Part shown: piece after piece, positions 11,204-23,373 of the stretch | Numbering within the stretch: the first letter of the stretch is position 1 | Layout: each line of letters begins with the position of its first letter | Origin: Sclerotinia nivalis | Taxonomy: Eukaryota; Ascomycota; Leotiomycetes; Helotiales; Sclerotiniaceae | DNA: 64,000 nucleotides | Direction of reading: 5' to 3' | Assembly: GCA_029531795.1 (NCBI GenBank) | Contig: JAPEIS010000001.1 | Coordinates: 5,518,001-5,582,000, forward strand | Notes under the pieces: model-generated | The model's input: the letters and a program-made list of their open reading frames with translations, nothing else | What the model was told of the DNA's origin: nothing | The model's database searches: none | Position numbers and translations under genes: made by a program

Positions 11204-13352
11204 ATGTCACAACCACCCTACCGGCCAATCAAGCGTCTTCTCATAGCAAATAGGTGCGTACTCAATATTCGCTTCTCTTTCACCACGTTCATCCCTTCCC
11301 AAGCTTACTTCCAAAAAGGGGAGAAATAGCAACACGTATAATATCCACAGCACGAGAACTGGACATAGAGACCTACTCTCTCTACACCGAAAATGACTCC
11401 TCTCACACTCTACACTCAACTCATTCCATTAAGCTGCCCTCTCCATCTTCGTATCTGGATACCCCAGCTCTGATATCCATTGTCCAAAAACATGATATCG
11501 ACGCTATTCATCCCGGCTATGGATTCCTCTCCGAATCCCCCGAATTTGCGGAGAGAATGTGGAAAGAAGCTAATGTGGTTGTCATTGGACCTGGGCCAAA
11601 AATCCTAGAGAGAACGGGTGATAAATTAATGGCAAGACAACTTGCAGATGAATGTCACGTTCCTATTCTCCCTGCTCTCCAAACCCCCACAAATGATATT
11701 TCTCAACTTCAACATTTTGCATCCTCAGTCGGTTACCCTATTATAATCAAAGTGGTAGATGGAGGCGGTGGTCGCGGGATTAGGATTGTGACCCAAGAAG
11801 CCGAGTTGGAAGATATGCTCAAAGCAGCATTGAGAGAAAGTCCAAGCAAGAAAGTTTTTGCGGAAAAGGCTGCGATTGATGGGTATAGACATGTGGAAGT
11901 ACAGATTATTGGGGATGGAAAGGGAGGTGTAAGACATCTTTGGGAGAGGGAATGCAGTATTCAGAGACGGTTTCAAAAGGTTGTGGAGTTTGCGCCGAGT
12001 GGGGTGGGGGATAGAGATTCAATAGGAAGGGTGGTTGAAGCGGCATTGAGGATGGCTAAAAAGGTGAGATACTTGAATGCTTCAAATTAGACTAGGGATT
12101 GAAGTATTTATCATTTTTAAAGGTCAATTACTACTCACTGGGAACCTTTGAATTTCTCGTCCGGCAATCATCCGCGGAATTCTACTTCTTGGAGATCAAC
12201 CCTCGTTTACAAGTCGAACATACTATTACCGAGTCCTTATCTCTTGGCATTGATCTCGTCAAAACCCAACTTCTCCTCGCTCAAGGTCATTCCCTCCCGT
12301 CCCTCCTTCCGCGATTTCTCCCATTTAGCCCCTCTACACCACCCGAAATCCACTCACTCCAACTCCGCATCACAGCCGAGTCACCCTCGCAGAACTTCTC
12401 TATCAGCCCGGGAAAAATCTCATCCTTCCATTTTCCATCCGGAAATGGTATTCGAGTAGATACCCATCTGCATCCATCAACTTCCGCCATCATCGGCACA
12501 GATTTCGATAGCTTACTAGCAAAACTCATTGTCACCGCACCTACCTGGCAAGATGTTATTGCAAAAGCTAGACGTGCGTTGGATGCTACATTCATCGCTG
12601 GTATCGAAACGAATTTGAATCTGCTTAGGGCTATTGTTGCTAGTGATGATTTGAGGAGGCAGACATGCGATACGAGATGGCTGGAGAAAAATCTACCGGT
12701 GCTGCTTGAATCGGCGAGGAAGATAGGCGATAACTTGAAGGATATGGTATCATCGGTATCAAAAAGCCAGATACCGGCTCTGCCTTCATCATCAAATGTT
12801 CTCTTTCGTCCGAGAGATGCATGGGATATTTTACTTACTCCTGAAACTTCGAAAGAGGGCTCTGAGAATGCATCGCAGACACCATATCATCTCCAAATAA
12901 CCCGCATTCTGACAAACAACTTCCCTTCTTCGCTCAAAGCCAACATCCTCTTTACTTCCCCCTCATCCACTAGCGCATCGACTGGCGCACCCTCAAAACC
13001 AACGCCCTACACTATCTCACTTACCTCCTCCACCTCGTCTCCCTCCCAACAATCCTCAAAAAATCACCGTCTTGGCAATTTTTCAAATCCAAGCCATATT
13101 ACCGCTCCCTTTCTAGGTAAACTCATTGAAATTTATGTGGAAATAGGTGATAGAATATTGGCTGGACAAGCTGTCTGTGTGATTAGACAGATGAAGATGG
13201 AAGTTGAAATTCGTAGTAAAAAAGGAGGGGTAGTGACGTGGGTTCTTGGAGATGGGGAGGAGGAGGAGGAATGGGAGGTGGGGTTAGATGTTAGGGAAGG
13301 GGTTCTGATTTGTGAGCTGGAAGATGAAAATGGAAGGGATAGTAAACTTTAG
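11204..13352 (+). CDS. Acyl-CoA carboxylase biotin carboxylase/biotin carrier (alpha) subunit
   Basis: Exons: 11204-11253, 11319-12063 and 12123-13352, giving about 674 residues. It carboxylates its own biotin with ATP and bicarbonate and feeds the partner carboxyltransferase encoded on the opposite strand. The biotin carboxylase core shows LLIANRGEIATRI, HPGYGFLSES, the ATP-grasp loop GGGGRGIR, the ERECSIQRRFQK stretch and EINPRLQVEHTITE. A poorly conserved linker follows. The C-terminal lipoyl-like carrier domain has the biotin lysine in RQMKMEVEIR (usually AMKM). The GRI/GEI joint after intron 1 restores ANRGEIATR, which fixes both splice sites. The carrier domain ends in an unusually acidic loop (EEEEEWE). 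No clear transit peptide is seen. Which acyl-CoA is used remains open. Confidence 0.87.
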
Positions 13353-13778
13353 ATGTTATGCGGGGCAAGAGATATTGAAAAGTCTTAACTGGGTTAGAGT
13401 AGCGCCAGAATGATGCCAGATTACAGCAAGATTATCAGTATTTTATTAGGGGAAGGCAAATAATATCAAATGCCCCGCAAGCTAACCGAGAGAAGGCTAA
13501 TTCCAATTTAGGGTTTGAGTTGATTGGGAAGGGGCACACCGGACGGATATTAGCACGTCATTTATGAACTACTATAGGAATAATTCACTCAATATCCCCA
13601 CAATCGATGATTCACATATACCAAAATAGGTAGTAGCAATAGGTATAGCAAACTTCGACCCCGGGGTATAAATCCTCGCCTTCCCCTCCAACATAACTTC
13701 AAACACTTTGTACTTACATTCCACGGACGAAGAAAAACATCCACAACAGTCTCTTTCATTACTATATAGATTCTGAAA
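13353..13778. other. Intergenic, no gene seen
   Basis: About 430 bases between two plus-strand genes. An 87-residue minus-strand frame at 13572-13835 overlaps the next gene and lacks family features. Presumably 3' UTR and promoter. Confidence 0.5.
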
Positions 13779-14592
13779 ATGTCTTCTTACAGTGGACTTA
13801 ATCCCGAAGAGTTTAAGATTCTGGAGGAAGAACACATCATAAGCGCTTCTGTTAATGGCAAAATAAAGGTTTCGACCGGACTATTGAGTAAGAGATCTTC
13901 CGGAAACATTCCCAGGTTATTGTTTAAAGCTCAAACAAGCATCCAAGTTGCTGACATTATGATTTCTAGGTCCAAAAACCAGTGACGGGGGCACTACATC
14001 CTCAAATTCTACATCGACAGCGTCTGTCCGAGTCCTATACAAAGGTCAATCAAGCATCGAAGACTTTGAGCTTCCGGAGAATCTCGAGTGTGTAGCGCTC
14101 GTCGAGTACCTCGGATACACAAGAACGAAAGCCGAAGAGATCTTTACGAGATGGGCTGCACGACCAGATCCGGATTCAAACCCTTATTCCCTCAAAAAGT
14201 AAGTTATTTCTTGAGTCTATCTTCTCACCGTAACATTTCATTACGCCGCTGTCACTTATGCCACGAGAAGCTATTTTTTGTTTATTTGAACGAGTTGAAC
14301 ATTACTGACCTTGAAACCTTTTAGATATGCCATTATTGAGCTCAACAACCTTGAGAGAGCCCCAATACGAGAATTCCTGCATCAACCAGCGGAGGCAATG
14401 AGACGCTTTGGAATATCACAAGAAATGGTGGATAAAATGACAGCACCCGAGCATAAAGATATATTTGAGGCGGAGACACTCGTTTATTGGTTGGAGACCG
14501 CAATGCGCTCAAGATACGGAACTGTAGAACGTTACCTGGAGATCTTGAAAAGTCGAGCCATTGGAATATTGCACACGAAGGACAAGAAGTGA
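13779..14592 (+). CDS. Hypothetical protein, 201 residues
   Basis: Exons: 13779-13887, 13970-14198 and 14325-14592. The function is not recognised. The N-terminal third is polar and Ser/Thr-rich. The middle block contains VRVLYKGQSS, ALVEYLGYTRTKAEEIFTRW and is followed by a helical C-terminal half with REFLHQPAEAMRRFGIS and VYWLETAMRSRYG. No signal peptide or membrane segment is visible. Both introns have good borders and keep one continuous frame, so it is probably a real gene. Directly downstream lies a decayed segment that also contains an LYKGQS motif, hinting that the two could share ancestry or once belonged to one locus. No domain name is offered. Confidence 0.65.
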
Positions 14593-14656
14593 GGTAAGAT
14601 CGAGCGAGTCTTCCAGCCGGCTGGCACCCCCGAGACAGGCACATGATTCTGCCACG

Positions 14657-15594
14657 ATGAGTATGGAATCAGAGTTTTCTGGGGACATGTTCCCTCGTGA
14701 GCATGTTACGATTTTGCAGACTCCGCCTCAGAATCGTGAGGGTTATGTTACTCTATACAAGGGACAGAGTTTAGGCATCGCTTACCAAGGCCAAATGACC
14801 CTCACCATGGAAGAGAGACAACTAAACATGTCTTTCATGGGGACATGTTCTGGAGGAGACTTTAACGGACAGGATACAGCATGTGTCGATAGGCACACGC
14901 ATGGGGAAAGTGAAGCTTCAATATTGTATCCTATGATAGTTGTATTGATTTGCCTAAAGAACTAGAACTATGGAAACGTCGAACTATATGAAGTACGACC
15001 GAGCACTAGCGTCAACGCTAGTGAATTCACGTGATTAATGATGAATATCTCAACAGCATGGTATTGGACGAGGGAGAGAGAAACGGCCGAGCAACATCGC
15101 AAATGGGCGGGAGCGTGCGACCCTCGTGGCGAGACGTGGATCATGCAGATTTAAGTACCATAGACTTTCATGCAGGGCGTGCAAATCGAGCGTCTTTGGT
15201 ACGGGTTCGACTGGAAGCAGTATGTTTGGCGTTGCAAGATAAAGACTTCAAAGTACAAGGGGAAAAATCTCCAGCTCAAAAAGCTGAACCGGAAATCATT
15301 GATTTTGTCTCTAGGGATGACAAAAACGTGGCAGACCACAAAACTTGCACAAATATGCAAATGTCGATATCTTGGCGGGGCACATCTGCAGACGTCACCC
15401 TTCAAAGGTACCTAAGATTCGGAAAGAAGATGTGCAGCAGAAGTTGAATGAAAGTAATTGTCTACTTCTTGACAACGGACAAAAGGCTACGCTGACCGTG
15501 TTTATGAAGAGGGGCGTGGTTAATAGACTTGAGCCTCTAATTAGAGGAAAGCTGTACATATTAGAGGTCTACCTTCCTTCGGTAAAACAAGTGT
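14657..15594 (+). pseudogene. Decayed gene, frames broken by stops and shifts
   Basis: Coherent protein-like segments occur in three different frames. One frame at 14657-14965 contains REGYVTLYKGQS. Another from about 15056 reads WTRERETAEQHRKWAGACD and ETWIMQ, then meets TAA (15152) and TAG (15161) in frame, and continues in the same frame as TFMQGVQIERLWYGFDWKQY. A third frame (about 15345-15594) gives VPKIRKEDVQQKLNESNCLL and VNRLEPLIRGKLYI. The pieces read as one ancestral protein cut by two stops and at least two frame changes. Some breaks might be introns, but no GT/AG pair of normal length removes the two stops. The family is unknown to me. No corrected protein is offered. Confidence 0.45.
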
Positions 15595-16457
15595 AAACGA
15601 GGGTAAACAGTGTTAGATAGGGGTTTGAAGGATGGGCTTTTAGGTAGTGAATTTTATATTAGCAATACAGTCTGACGTCTAATTATTTCACAATGTAGCA
15701 GTGAGATATTAAAAACTCATATCCAACAACAAGAACTCCTTATTCCACATCTGATCACTAATGTTGTTCGGTGTCTGGCTTCAAACGATATCGTAAATTC
15801 ACGCAAAAATTTGGACAAACCAACAAATAAGGTTATTTGGAAACCCCTCAGGAACTGTGCTGCAAAATCAAGTCCGTGATGCCATGGGAGATATACGCTC
15901 AAATTCCTTTCAGATAATTTACTATTCAATAAATTGCAATAAATTGCAATAAATTGGTTGAAGTAAATCATCCAATAGTGAACACTTCGCTTACATAAGC
16001 ACGCCACTAACATGAAAGCTGGTGACGCGTTCGCGCCATCCTCCTCGATTACGAAAACTTTCCGTATTTCAAAAAATTGTCAAACCTTTCTCTCCCTCCA
16101 AATCATTTGATCGCTCATCATGATTAATTCTTAAGAGTCATATCTTCTCTGAACAACGTCTCGGAAAGATCATGTTAGAGTAAAGACTCATAGGGTAGGT
16201 AGGTCAGCTGGTCATGAATTACACCTGACTCTGGCTGCTGAACATCACTGCCTCTAGTGTCGCAGATGTAAAAATATTGATATATAGAGGCCTAATCATA
16301 TCCATACGTGGGAGTGCTTGCTCTGCCAATTTTCATTGTTACTAGAATATACTACTGCATTAACCATACGAACTACATTCATCTTTCTCTGATACTATCT
16401 TATTCTTCGTCTATCAACTTGGAAATTAAAACAACATAGTGTTCGAGACGCTGCAGA
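15595..16457. other. Intergenic, no gene seen
   Basis: About 860 bases without a credible gene. It contains three tandem copies of a 10-base unit at 15927-15956 and presumably the promoter of the next gene. A 98-residue minus-strand frame at 15717-16013 shows no recognisable features. Confidence 0.5.
15927..15956. repeat. Three tandem copies of CAATAAATTG
   Basis: Perfect 10-base head-to-tail triplicate in an AT-rich spacer. Confidence 0.9.
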
Positions 16458-17217
16458 ATGCCACACTATCGAAGAAAACCAACGTTGTCGAGAGAATCAT
16501 CGTCTAGCTCTTCTCAGTCTTCGCGCTCATCTGCAAATCGAAACCGTTCGCATAAAGCGTCACGGAACCCTGGATCAAGTCGACATCATACACATGATAG
16601 GGAGGGAAGACATAGAGATGACTTTGAAGAGGGTTCTGGTGCGGGAGATGGCGTCGGTGTTGGGAAGCGCATCTACAAGACGGTTGAGAAACTCGAGAAT
16701 CCAGTGAAGAAGCTCGGCAAGCTTGTTCTCTGGAGTGCTCCGTTGATTCTTGCGGGACTGGAGGTACGACATGAATGGCATCATCATGTGCATAAGAGAA
16801 GGATGATGGATAAGGAGTATGAGAAGGCGCATTTGGAAATACAATTACAAATGGGCAAAGATGGGAAGAAGGAGGGTATAACGATTGAGGGGACAAAAAG
16901 TCATGGGCCAGCAAAGGAAAAAGAAGAGACTCCTGAGCCTCCATCTGGAGAAGTACATATCCTTCCCTATCCTGCGCAAGTCTACCATCGGATTGATCGC
17001 CCAAGACAACATCCTTCACGGCGAAATACTGAAGCGTGCCAACCGTACTTGTTACCTCCTCACATTCCCGAAGTTCCATGTCAAGATGTGTGTGAAGATA
17101 GACGATCAAGAATACGGGCGAAACCGCCAGGCTCTAGAGAAGTTCATTTCCCGCCGGTTCGCTCATTTTCCGAATCCGTTTACGAATATAGGCGGTGGTG
17201 AAACTGTTACGGGCTAA
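16458..17217 (+). CDS. Hypothetical Ser/Arg-rich protein; 3' frame uncertain
   Basis: The reading frame opens with a basic, serine- and histidine-rich region (about residues 1-60), then a Gly-rich stretch, then a short hydrophobic segment LGKLVLWSAPLILAGLEV that could be a membrane-associating helix, then charged sequence. The first frame ends at 17201 (247 residues) in a Pro/Arg-rich tail that does not look protein-like. The +1 frame over the same bases (about 16981-17217) reads STIGLIAQDNILHGEILKRA and later HVKMCVKIDDQEYGRNRQAL, which looks far more natural. The two would join if 28 bases (16953-16980, GT..AG) were removed; that is shorter than normal fungal introns. So the 3' end is either an unusually short intron, a frameshift, or two overlapping readings. 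Function unknown. Confidence 0.5.
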
Positions 17218-17548
17218 TCTTTTCAATTTTTCCATCAAGCTTTATTTTGAGGCATAGGCATTTGGTGATGTTTAGACTTTATAGAGTTGCTTCAATTGTA
17301 CTTATTCATGTCTGCCTTTGCTGTTTAGTGACTTAATCTATTCTTGTTTTCAAAGCTCATGTTGAATCACAAAAAAGGACACTGATTAGAGTTATCTTGT
17401 TTTGTGTTACTTGTGTTACTTGAATTAAAGGTAGCAAACTAGATTAAGTGCATCCCGTCTAAAACTGCAATGGTCTGCCTGCATAGGTCCCAAAAAATTT
17501 GTAGTGTATAACTAGACCCAAAGACCTATTGCAGTTCGCGAGTTTCAT
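17218..17548. other. Convergent intergenic, no gene seen
   Basis: About 330 AT-rich bases between two genes that point toward each other, so mainly 3' UTR and terminators. No gene seen. Confidence 0.5.
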
Positions 17549-18892
17549 CTATACTGCTCCACTCTCCTTTTTCAACCCTAAAGTTTTTCCAATCCTTCTC
17601 AACCCCTCCTTCACTTTCTTCTCCTCAATCGAAAACGAAATCCGAATCCACCCCACCTGTCCATCTATGCCCCCAAACCCCTTTCCAGGCCCCACCATAA
17701 CGCCACAATCCAAGAATCTCTTCACAATATCCTCTTCCTCCTCCCACGTCTGAGCATCCTTACCCAATTTCGCAAAGACGTGGAAACCAGCAGTAGTAGG
17801 CAGATAATCGATTGCCCAGCTATCGAATGCTTCTGTGACGAGGGCATCGTTTTTCGCGAGGTGGGTTTTGAGGGTTGTGATGATGGTTGGGAGAGTGGGG
17901 AAATTGCAGAGTGCGGTTAGGAAGTGGTCGTTTAGGATGGATGTTTGCATGAAATTTGCTATTATGCTGCCATCTAGGACGGGTCGGTTGCGTGGTGAGA
18001 TGACGAATCCCTTGTTGATGTTAGGATAGGGAAGTTTAAATGGTTGTGGGTAAGTTTGGGTGATTAAGCCGGTGAACAAAGCAAAGATTTGACAGGAGCT
18101 CGCAAAGTCATCAAGTGACATAAGAGTTACTCACCGATCTTATACCCGCGGCTCCAAAATCCTTACTCATACTATAAATCACATGCACCTTACTCGCATC
18201 CATCGGACTCTCTTCCCCCTCTCCATCACCAACCAAAGCAAGCGCACTAACAAACTCCTTCTCCTCCCCAAAATCAGACATGGCAAATAACTCATCGGAA
18301 ATATAATGCAATCCCTTTTCTTTGCAAAATTTCATCAATTCTCGAATCACAGACGCGGGATAAGAACGTCCGGTGGGATTATGCGGGTTAGCTATCAAGA
18401 GCGCCTTGACACGTGATGCATCAGATGCATTATGATACGCGGATTTTATAGCGTCGATGATGGAGGGGGATAAAGAGTCACGCCATGGAACGGCCGTGCT
18501 GAGGTCCTGAGTATCGTTAGTATCATTAGGATCATTAGTATTATTGATTCATTCATTCATGCATCCTTCGTCTCAAGCAAATAACAAAGGAAATCACATT
18601 ATATCCCAATTCAAACCAAATCAAACAAATCAAACAAAAACAAAAACAACAAGATAATCCACCCAAGCCCCTCTCATCAACATACCTCCTCCCCAAACCT
18701 CCCCATCGCCTCCCTCAAAATCCCCACCAAAGGCCCCCGCACAAGCCAATTTTCCCCCAACGCCATATCAATCTCCACTTGCGCGGAAGGAAAATGTCGA
18801 TCGATACTTTGAAGAATGGATATGAAGAGTGCTGTATGGGGTGTTGCGCGTGTGGATAGATCGCTTGAATTGTGGGAGGGTGGTGGTGTCAT
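17549..18892 (-). pseudogene. Internally deleted ACC-synthase-like aminotransferase
   Basis: Exons: 18892-18686, 18506-18135 and 18010-17549, all in phase 0, about 346 residues. It belongs to PLP-dependent fold-type I enzymes of the ACC synthase-like branch. The N-terminal segment ends ENWLVRGPLVGILREAM and FGEE. The next exon starts at AVPWRDSLSPSIIDAIKSAY and carries IANPHNPTG, YISDELFAM and the PLP lysine in SMSKDFGAAGIRS. The last exon covers the C-terminal domain (FHVFAKLGKD, VGWIRISFSI). The whole segment that should lie between, including the GPYW cofactor-binding region present in the relative at 53107-54547, is absent: only about 180 bases of intron-like sequence separate exons 1 and 2. 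The product could fold badly or lack activity. It sits beside an MFS gene, as does the intact copy. Confidence 0.7.
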
Positions 18893-19444
18893 TTTGGATT
18901 TGGGTGGAGTGATTAGAATCTGAAGATTGAGAGGGAATGGGAATATGAACGTCAAGTAGAGGAAGAAGATAAATGTTTTTTTATTCCGTATATTGGGTTA
19001 TATATATACTCCAGTACAGCTGGGAAGATAAGCAAGCTACACGGTATACCCGGGACATAAAATGGAAACCAACAAGTTGGAAGTGCGATTAGTGATGAAT
19101 AGTGGGAAATTAGAACTAGTTGGAATAATATGTATCTCACCCAACTAGAATGTTGGTGGTAAGAGATACGAGATCTCGAGTTACGTGGGATAGAAGATAC
19201 TTACTTGTAATATTAGCATTAATACGGTTGGGTTGTTCCTTATTGAATGCGGATTTATGGTTTAGCTATTTATTTGCAAAATATGATATTTTTGCTATTC
19301 TTGATATTGAAAATTTGATATTGATATTATATGGTTTGGGATACGAACAATTTGAGGTTATCTTGTAATATTTCAATATGAAAATTTGCAAAATCTCATA
19401 TCTCCACCCCTAAGCCAACCAGCAACCACGCGGCCCAACATCTT
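18893..19444. other. Intergenic, no gene seen
   Basis: AT-rich spacer upstream of the deleted aminotransferase and downstream of the MFS gene, both on the minus strand. An in-frame upstream ATG at 18955 could extend the aminotransferase by 21 residues, but these do not resemble the family start. Confidence 0.45.
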
Positions 19445-21830
19445 TCAGAGACGATGTTGCTTAACACAACAAGCAGCAATCAATGCTATAATCGCTGCAA
19501 ATACGGACACCGCTATTGATCTCATTAACTTATGCCATAAACATATAAAGTCTGCGAGAGGAAATAAAAGAATACATACCATGAGTATAAGACAAACAAT
19601 TCACATAAACACTCGTTACCACTTCTCCCAATTTTCCTTCTAAGCTGCGGACATATTCGATATCCGAAAGTGCTCGTTCAATGATCTGTGATGCAGGCAT
19701 TTGAGTTAGCAAACCCTTCATCCCTCAACTTCAAACACCCCCAAAACAAAAAGGAAAAACCAACCGCCTCATTTCCATCCCATCCCTCCAACGCAACCCT
19801 CAACCCCCTCTCCAATCCCTCCTGCATCACACTCCCCGCAACACTCAACCCCACAACCGTCCCCACATTCGCACTCAAAAACAGTCCACTACTAGCAACA
19901 GCCAATTCCTCCTGTTCCACGCCCGCCGTCAAACCTATAAACGTAGCCGAGAGTGCTATTCCATTTCCAAATCCCCCAGGGATGATATATAAGGATTCGA
20001 TAAAGGACGTGTGACCGTGCCAGCGGAGAAGGAGGAGCGTGTAGGCTGTTGTGGAGGAGAGGGCGCCGAGAAGAAGAATGGGTTTATAAGTTCCTGTTCT
20101 AAGGGTGGTGTTAGTGATGTTGAGGGTGGTGGTTGGAAACGAGAGTGAGCGTGAAGCGTACTTGTGGATGATGTATCCAGTTAGAAGACCTCCTATTGCG
20201 TTTCCGAAGACTGATGGCATGAGATGAGCACCAGCTGTAGTGAAAGTTGCATGATCGGTAATTTGAAAATATATTGGGACGAGCATCATCATCTTGTGGT
20301 ATAATCAGCGAAACCAATTCGTAGTAAGGGATATTGGAACCATATACCGCCATCTGAGCACCAGATTGAAACCCAAGATTAATATATGATGTAAGCACGT
20401 CTCTATTCCTTAAAAGTCTTAATGGAAAAATTGGTTCCTTGGCCCAGAACCCTTCAACTAGGAAGAATAAACTTCCAGCAGCAAATGAGATGCCTAATAT
20501 TGATAATATTTTTAGATCAGTCCAAGGCATTCGACGACCACCGAGATCAAGGACTAAGAGTCCGCAAACAATGGAGACAGATAGAAAAATTGATCCTAGG
20601 AAATCGATACGACTTAATTTCGAGAACTGTGTTTGTTTGTCGCCAGCTTGTTGGGGGGAAATTTCGAGTTTCCAGATTACTAGCATCAAGGCTAGGATGG
20701 TTGGTGGACATTGTCCCAAGAATGACCTGAACCACAAATATGTTGGAAAAGTAGAATAACATGGATGCTTTAGTTACTCACCAACGCCATCCAATGCTAT
20801 CAGTCAAGAAACCTCCAATTGGACCACCTAGTGACCTTCCGGTTGTAGCAGCAATATTGACATAACTTCTCCATTTAGCGACCTCTCTGATTGGAACCAT
20901 ATCTTGTAGGGCATGGGGTTAGCTTCAGTCTGAATAAAGGTTGACTACATACCTGCGATAACAATCGACACTAGACAATTGATACCAGCGCCACCAACTC
21001 CGGCAATTAATCGACCTACTACTACGGCAGGAAGGTTGCATCCTAATCCACTGATTTAATATTAGCTAACTAGAAATGATTGATATGACGATGTTTGGGG
21101 TAACAAGACAGAATGTCTATGGAGTCATGTTATCATATGTTTTCGCTGGCAATCATGACCTCGACATATTTCAAACAGTTCATGTTTCCATCTCCAAAGC
21201 TTTGTCAAGAATTCTCTCATGACGGAATAAGCCTACCAAATAGCACAACCCGCAGCAAAAAACACATAAGAAGCCAAAATCGTGCTCTTCCTCCCATAAA
21301 TATCACTTAATTTTCCATACTGCAAACCAATCAGCAAATCGAATCAACTTCTTTCACTACATTGAAACAATATACCAAAGATTGAGTGGCACACATAGCC
21401 AGCGTATATGATGAAATCAACCATCCTGCATTTCCTAGATCATTGAACTCGCTACTGATTGTTCCACTCGTAGCGAGAACTAGTGACCCATCTGTATTTG
21501 CTATGAAGACGCCTGGGAGATTGTATGAGATTAGATATATAAGAATGGAAAATGGGGAAGCTAATAAGGAGAAGCTTCTGTGCGGGGATTCTTTGTGTAG
21601 GAAGGTCAGAATACTGTACCTAGAAGAAGGATTGAAATGACACCTGCGATATTACGCGAGTTTTCCGGTGATGGGTCGACTAGAGGTATTTTGCATGGTG
21701 TGGATTCTTCATCATTGCCAATGGAAGGTTTGGTATAGGACGTGACTCCAGAACTTTTGGCATCCAAAAGGAGTGGTGTACATTCATCAACCATTGACTT
21801 CTGAGTCATTTCATTGGTGACAATTGACAT
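19445..21830 (-). CDS. MFS transporter, DHA2/vacuolar basic amino acid type
   Basis: Ten exons: 21830-21620, 21512-21376, 21319-21237, 21050-20953, 20902-20782, 20726-20348, 20292-20162, 20098-19765, 19685-19580 and 19551-19445, about 568 residues. Every joint keeps frame. The polar N-terminus carries DECTPLLLDAKSS, resembling an acidic dileucine vacuolar sorting signal. Helix 1 ends NTDGSLVLATSGTI, followed by the MFS loop YGKLSDIYGRKST, then GRLIAGVGGAGI and the helix-5 motif around GGPIGGFLTDSIGWRW. The later half has the HATFTTAGAHLMPSVFGNAIGG stretch in two parts. These features fit 14-helix drug:H+ antiporters close to yeast VBA/AZR-type proteins. Substrate unknown. It lies next to the deleted aminotransferase on the same strand. 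Confidence 0.85.
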
Positions 21831-23373
21831 GCTTAACGAGAAAGATGCCCTTGGAGCGATGACGATGTTAGGGGGAAATGGTGCAATCTTTAATATATGG
21901 AGAAGAGAGGAGTAGTGTGAGACATATATAGTAGACAACATCCTTCAATCCTCGATGTGCGAAATTGTGAAATGCAAAGTTATCTGTCAATCATTTCAAC
22001 CAATAATCGCCAAGCCTACTACGATATTGACAGGTGGGAGTCACGGACAAGGAAAACCATTTCTTCCACGGAGATTGAAACACTTTCCTTGAAGCGTTCC
22101 TGAAATGGCACGCAAAAAATCGTTGAGAATTTTGAAGCTGCCACATGAAAACAGGGATCGATGCGGAATCTTGCGACCAAAAGGAATCTGGCCAATTCTT
22201 TACTTTAGTCACCAATCGGTACATTTCTCACTTCCCTGAAATGATCGACTCCGGAACAAAAGGGTTATTTGTGAAGATTTATTGCTCCACAGCCAAGGGA
22301 GATATCTTGAGTTTAGACCCCCGCAGTATGCAGTAAGACGAGTAGGACGACTTCTTATCTGACCTGCAACCTCGTCTATCGATGATTATGCATAAGCAAC
22401 GAATGGCAAAGGACCTTACCATCTTGAATTGTTTAATTGCCGGCACATTTCCGTACTCAATGGCAACAGGGGAATAAAATGCGGTGGCTGAGTGCCTATC
22501 TATGACTTCACCTACACCCATTGGAAAATTCATTGCGCAAAAGAACCGCCTAAGGTCATGCCCGGCAAGTGCTACAAGATTCGCGGAGTGTTAACGCTTA
22601 TCTAGGACATGGCTTTTCATCACTTGCATAAAACCACGCCAGCAAACTTAATGAGTGGGATACCGGAATATTAGCCGGTCAAGGCTTGCTCATAGTGCCT
22701 TCTTCAAGACTTCGAGAAATTCTCGTGGGGGGCTGGAGTGGCATGGTTATTTTGTGTCCTAAGGTAGCGTTCTGCGGATCAACATAAGATCGAGTATAGC
22801 CTAATGAAATTCGATAATAAAACCACCCGAAATCGGCAAGAGACTCGACGGATAGGAAAACAAATATGAATTCAACGGAAATTGAACGAGAGAAAAGTAG
22901 ATGTCGAAGATAAGCCTTACGTTGAGTGTCCTAGAGTGCCGCTCATTAAAGGCAGCATAATACATATGAGTGTAAATATATAGAGAAAAAAAAAGACTTT
23001 ACGACTTTACCAGCGGGAGGTTGAAATTCGAGATCCGGAAGGTACAGTGTCTGTGGGGGTGGATATGGGCAAAAATCCGAGCCTAATGCTTGCAACCTTT
23101 GGAAATCAAAGACAACCGGATAATCCCATGGGTTTGCTCGTAGTATTCAAGGGGAAACACTCCATCATTCGATAGCCGCTCCGGTCGTTTCAGAGCTGAA
23201 AAAAGGGAAAGTAAAGAACGTTGAAAAATTAATGGTTTTTTATATGTGCATCCTTTAAATTCAATGTTGTTTCCGGAAACCCTTTCTTCCAAAGCCATCC
23301 AAGAACTCCAGATTTAGTCCCTCTTGTGTGATCCTCACGCAACGCCGATCCATGCAAAAAAAAGTCTGTGAAC
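21831..23373. other. Intergenic, no gene seen
   Basis: About 1.5 kb between the start of the MFS gene and the stop of the WW-domain gene. Open frames at 21991-22224, 22279-22533 and 23083-23298 are short and lack recognisable domains or supporting exons. A poly-A run of ten occurs near 22983. Confidence 0.5.

Noticed and set aside
14657..14965. Separate intact gene of about 100 residues
   Set aside because: The frame starts well but runs into a tail with no family features, and better-looking pieces continue in other frames; kept as part of the decayed gene.
15717..16013. Minus-strand frame of 98 residues
   Set aside because: Overlaps a tandem repeat and shows no recognisable pattern.
16504..17109. 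Minus-strand frame of 201 residues
   Set aside because: Antisense of the Ser/Arg-rich gene; the plus strand has the better start and composition.
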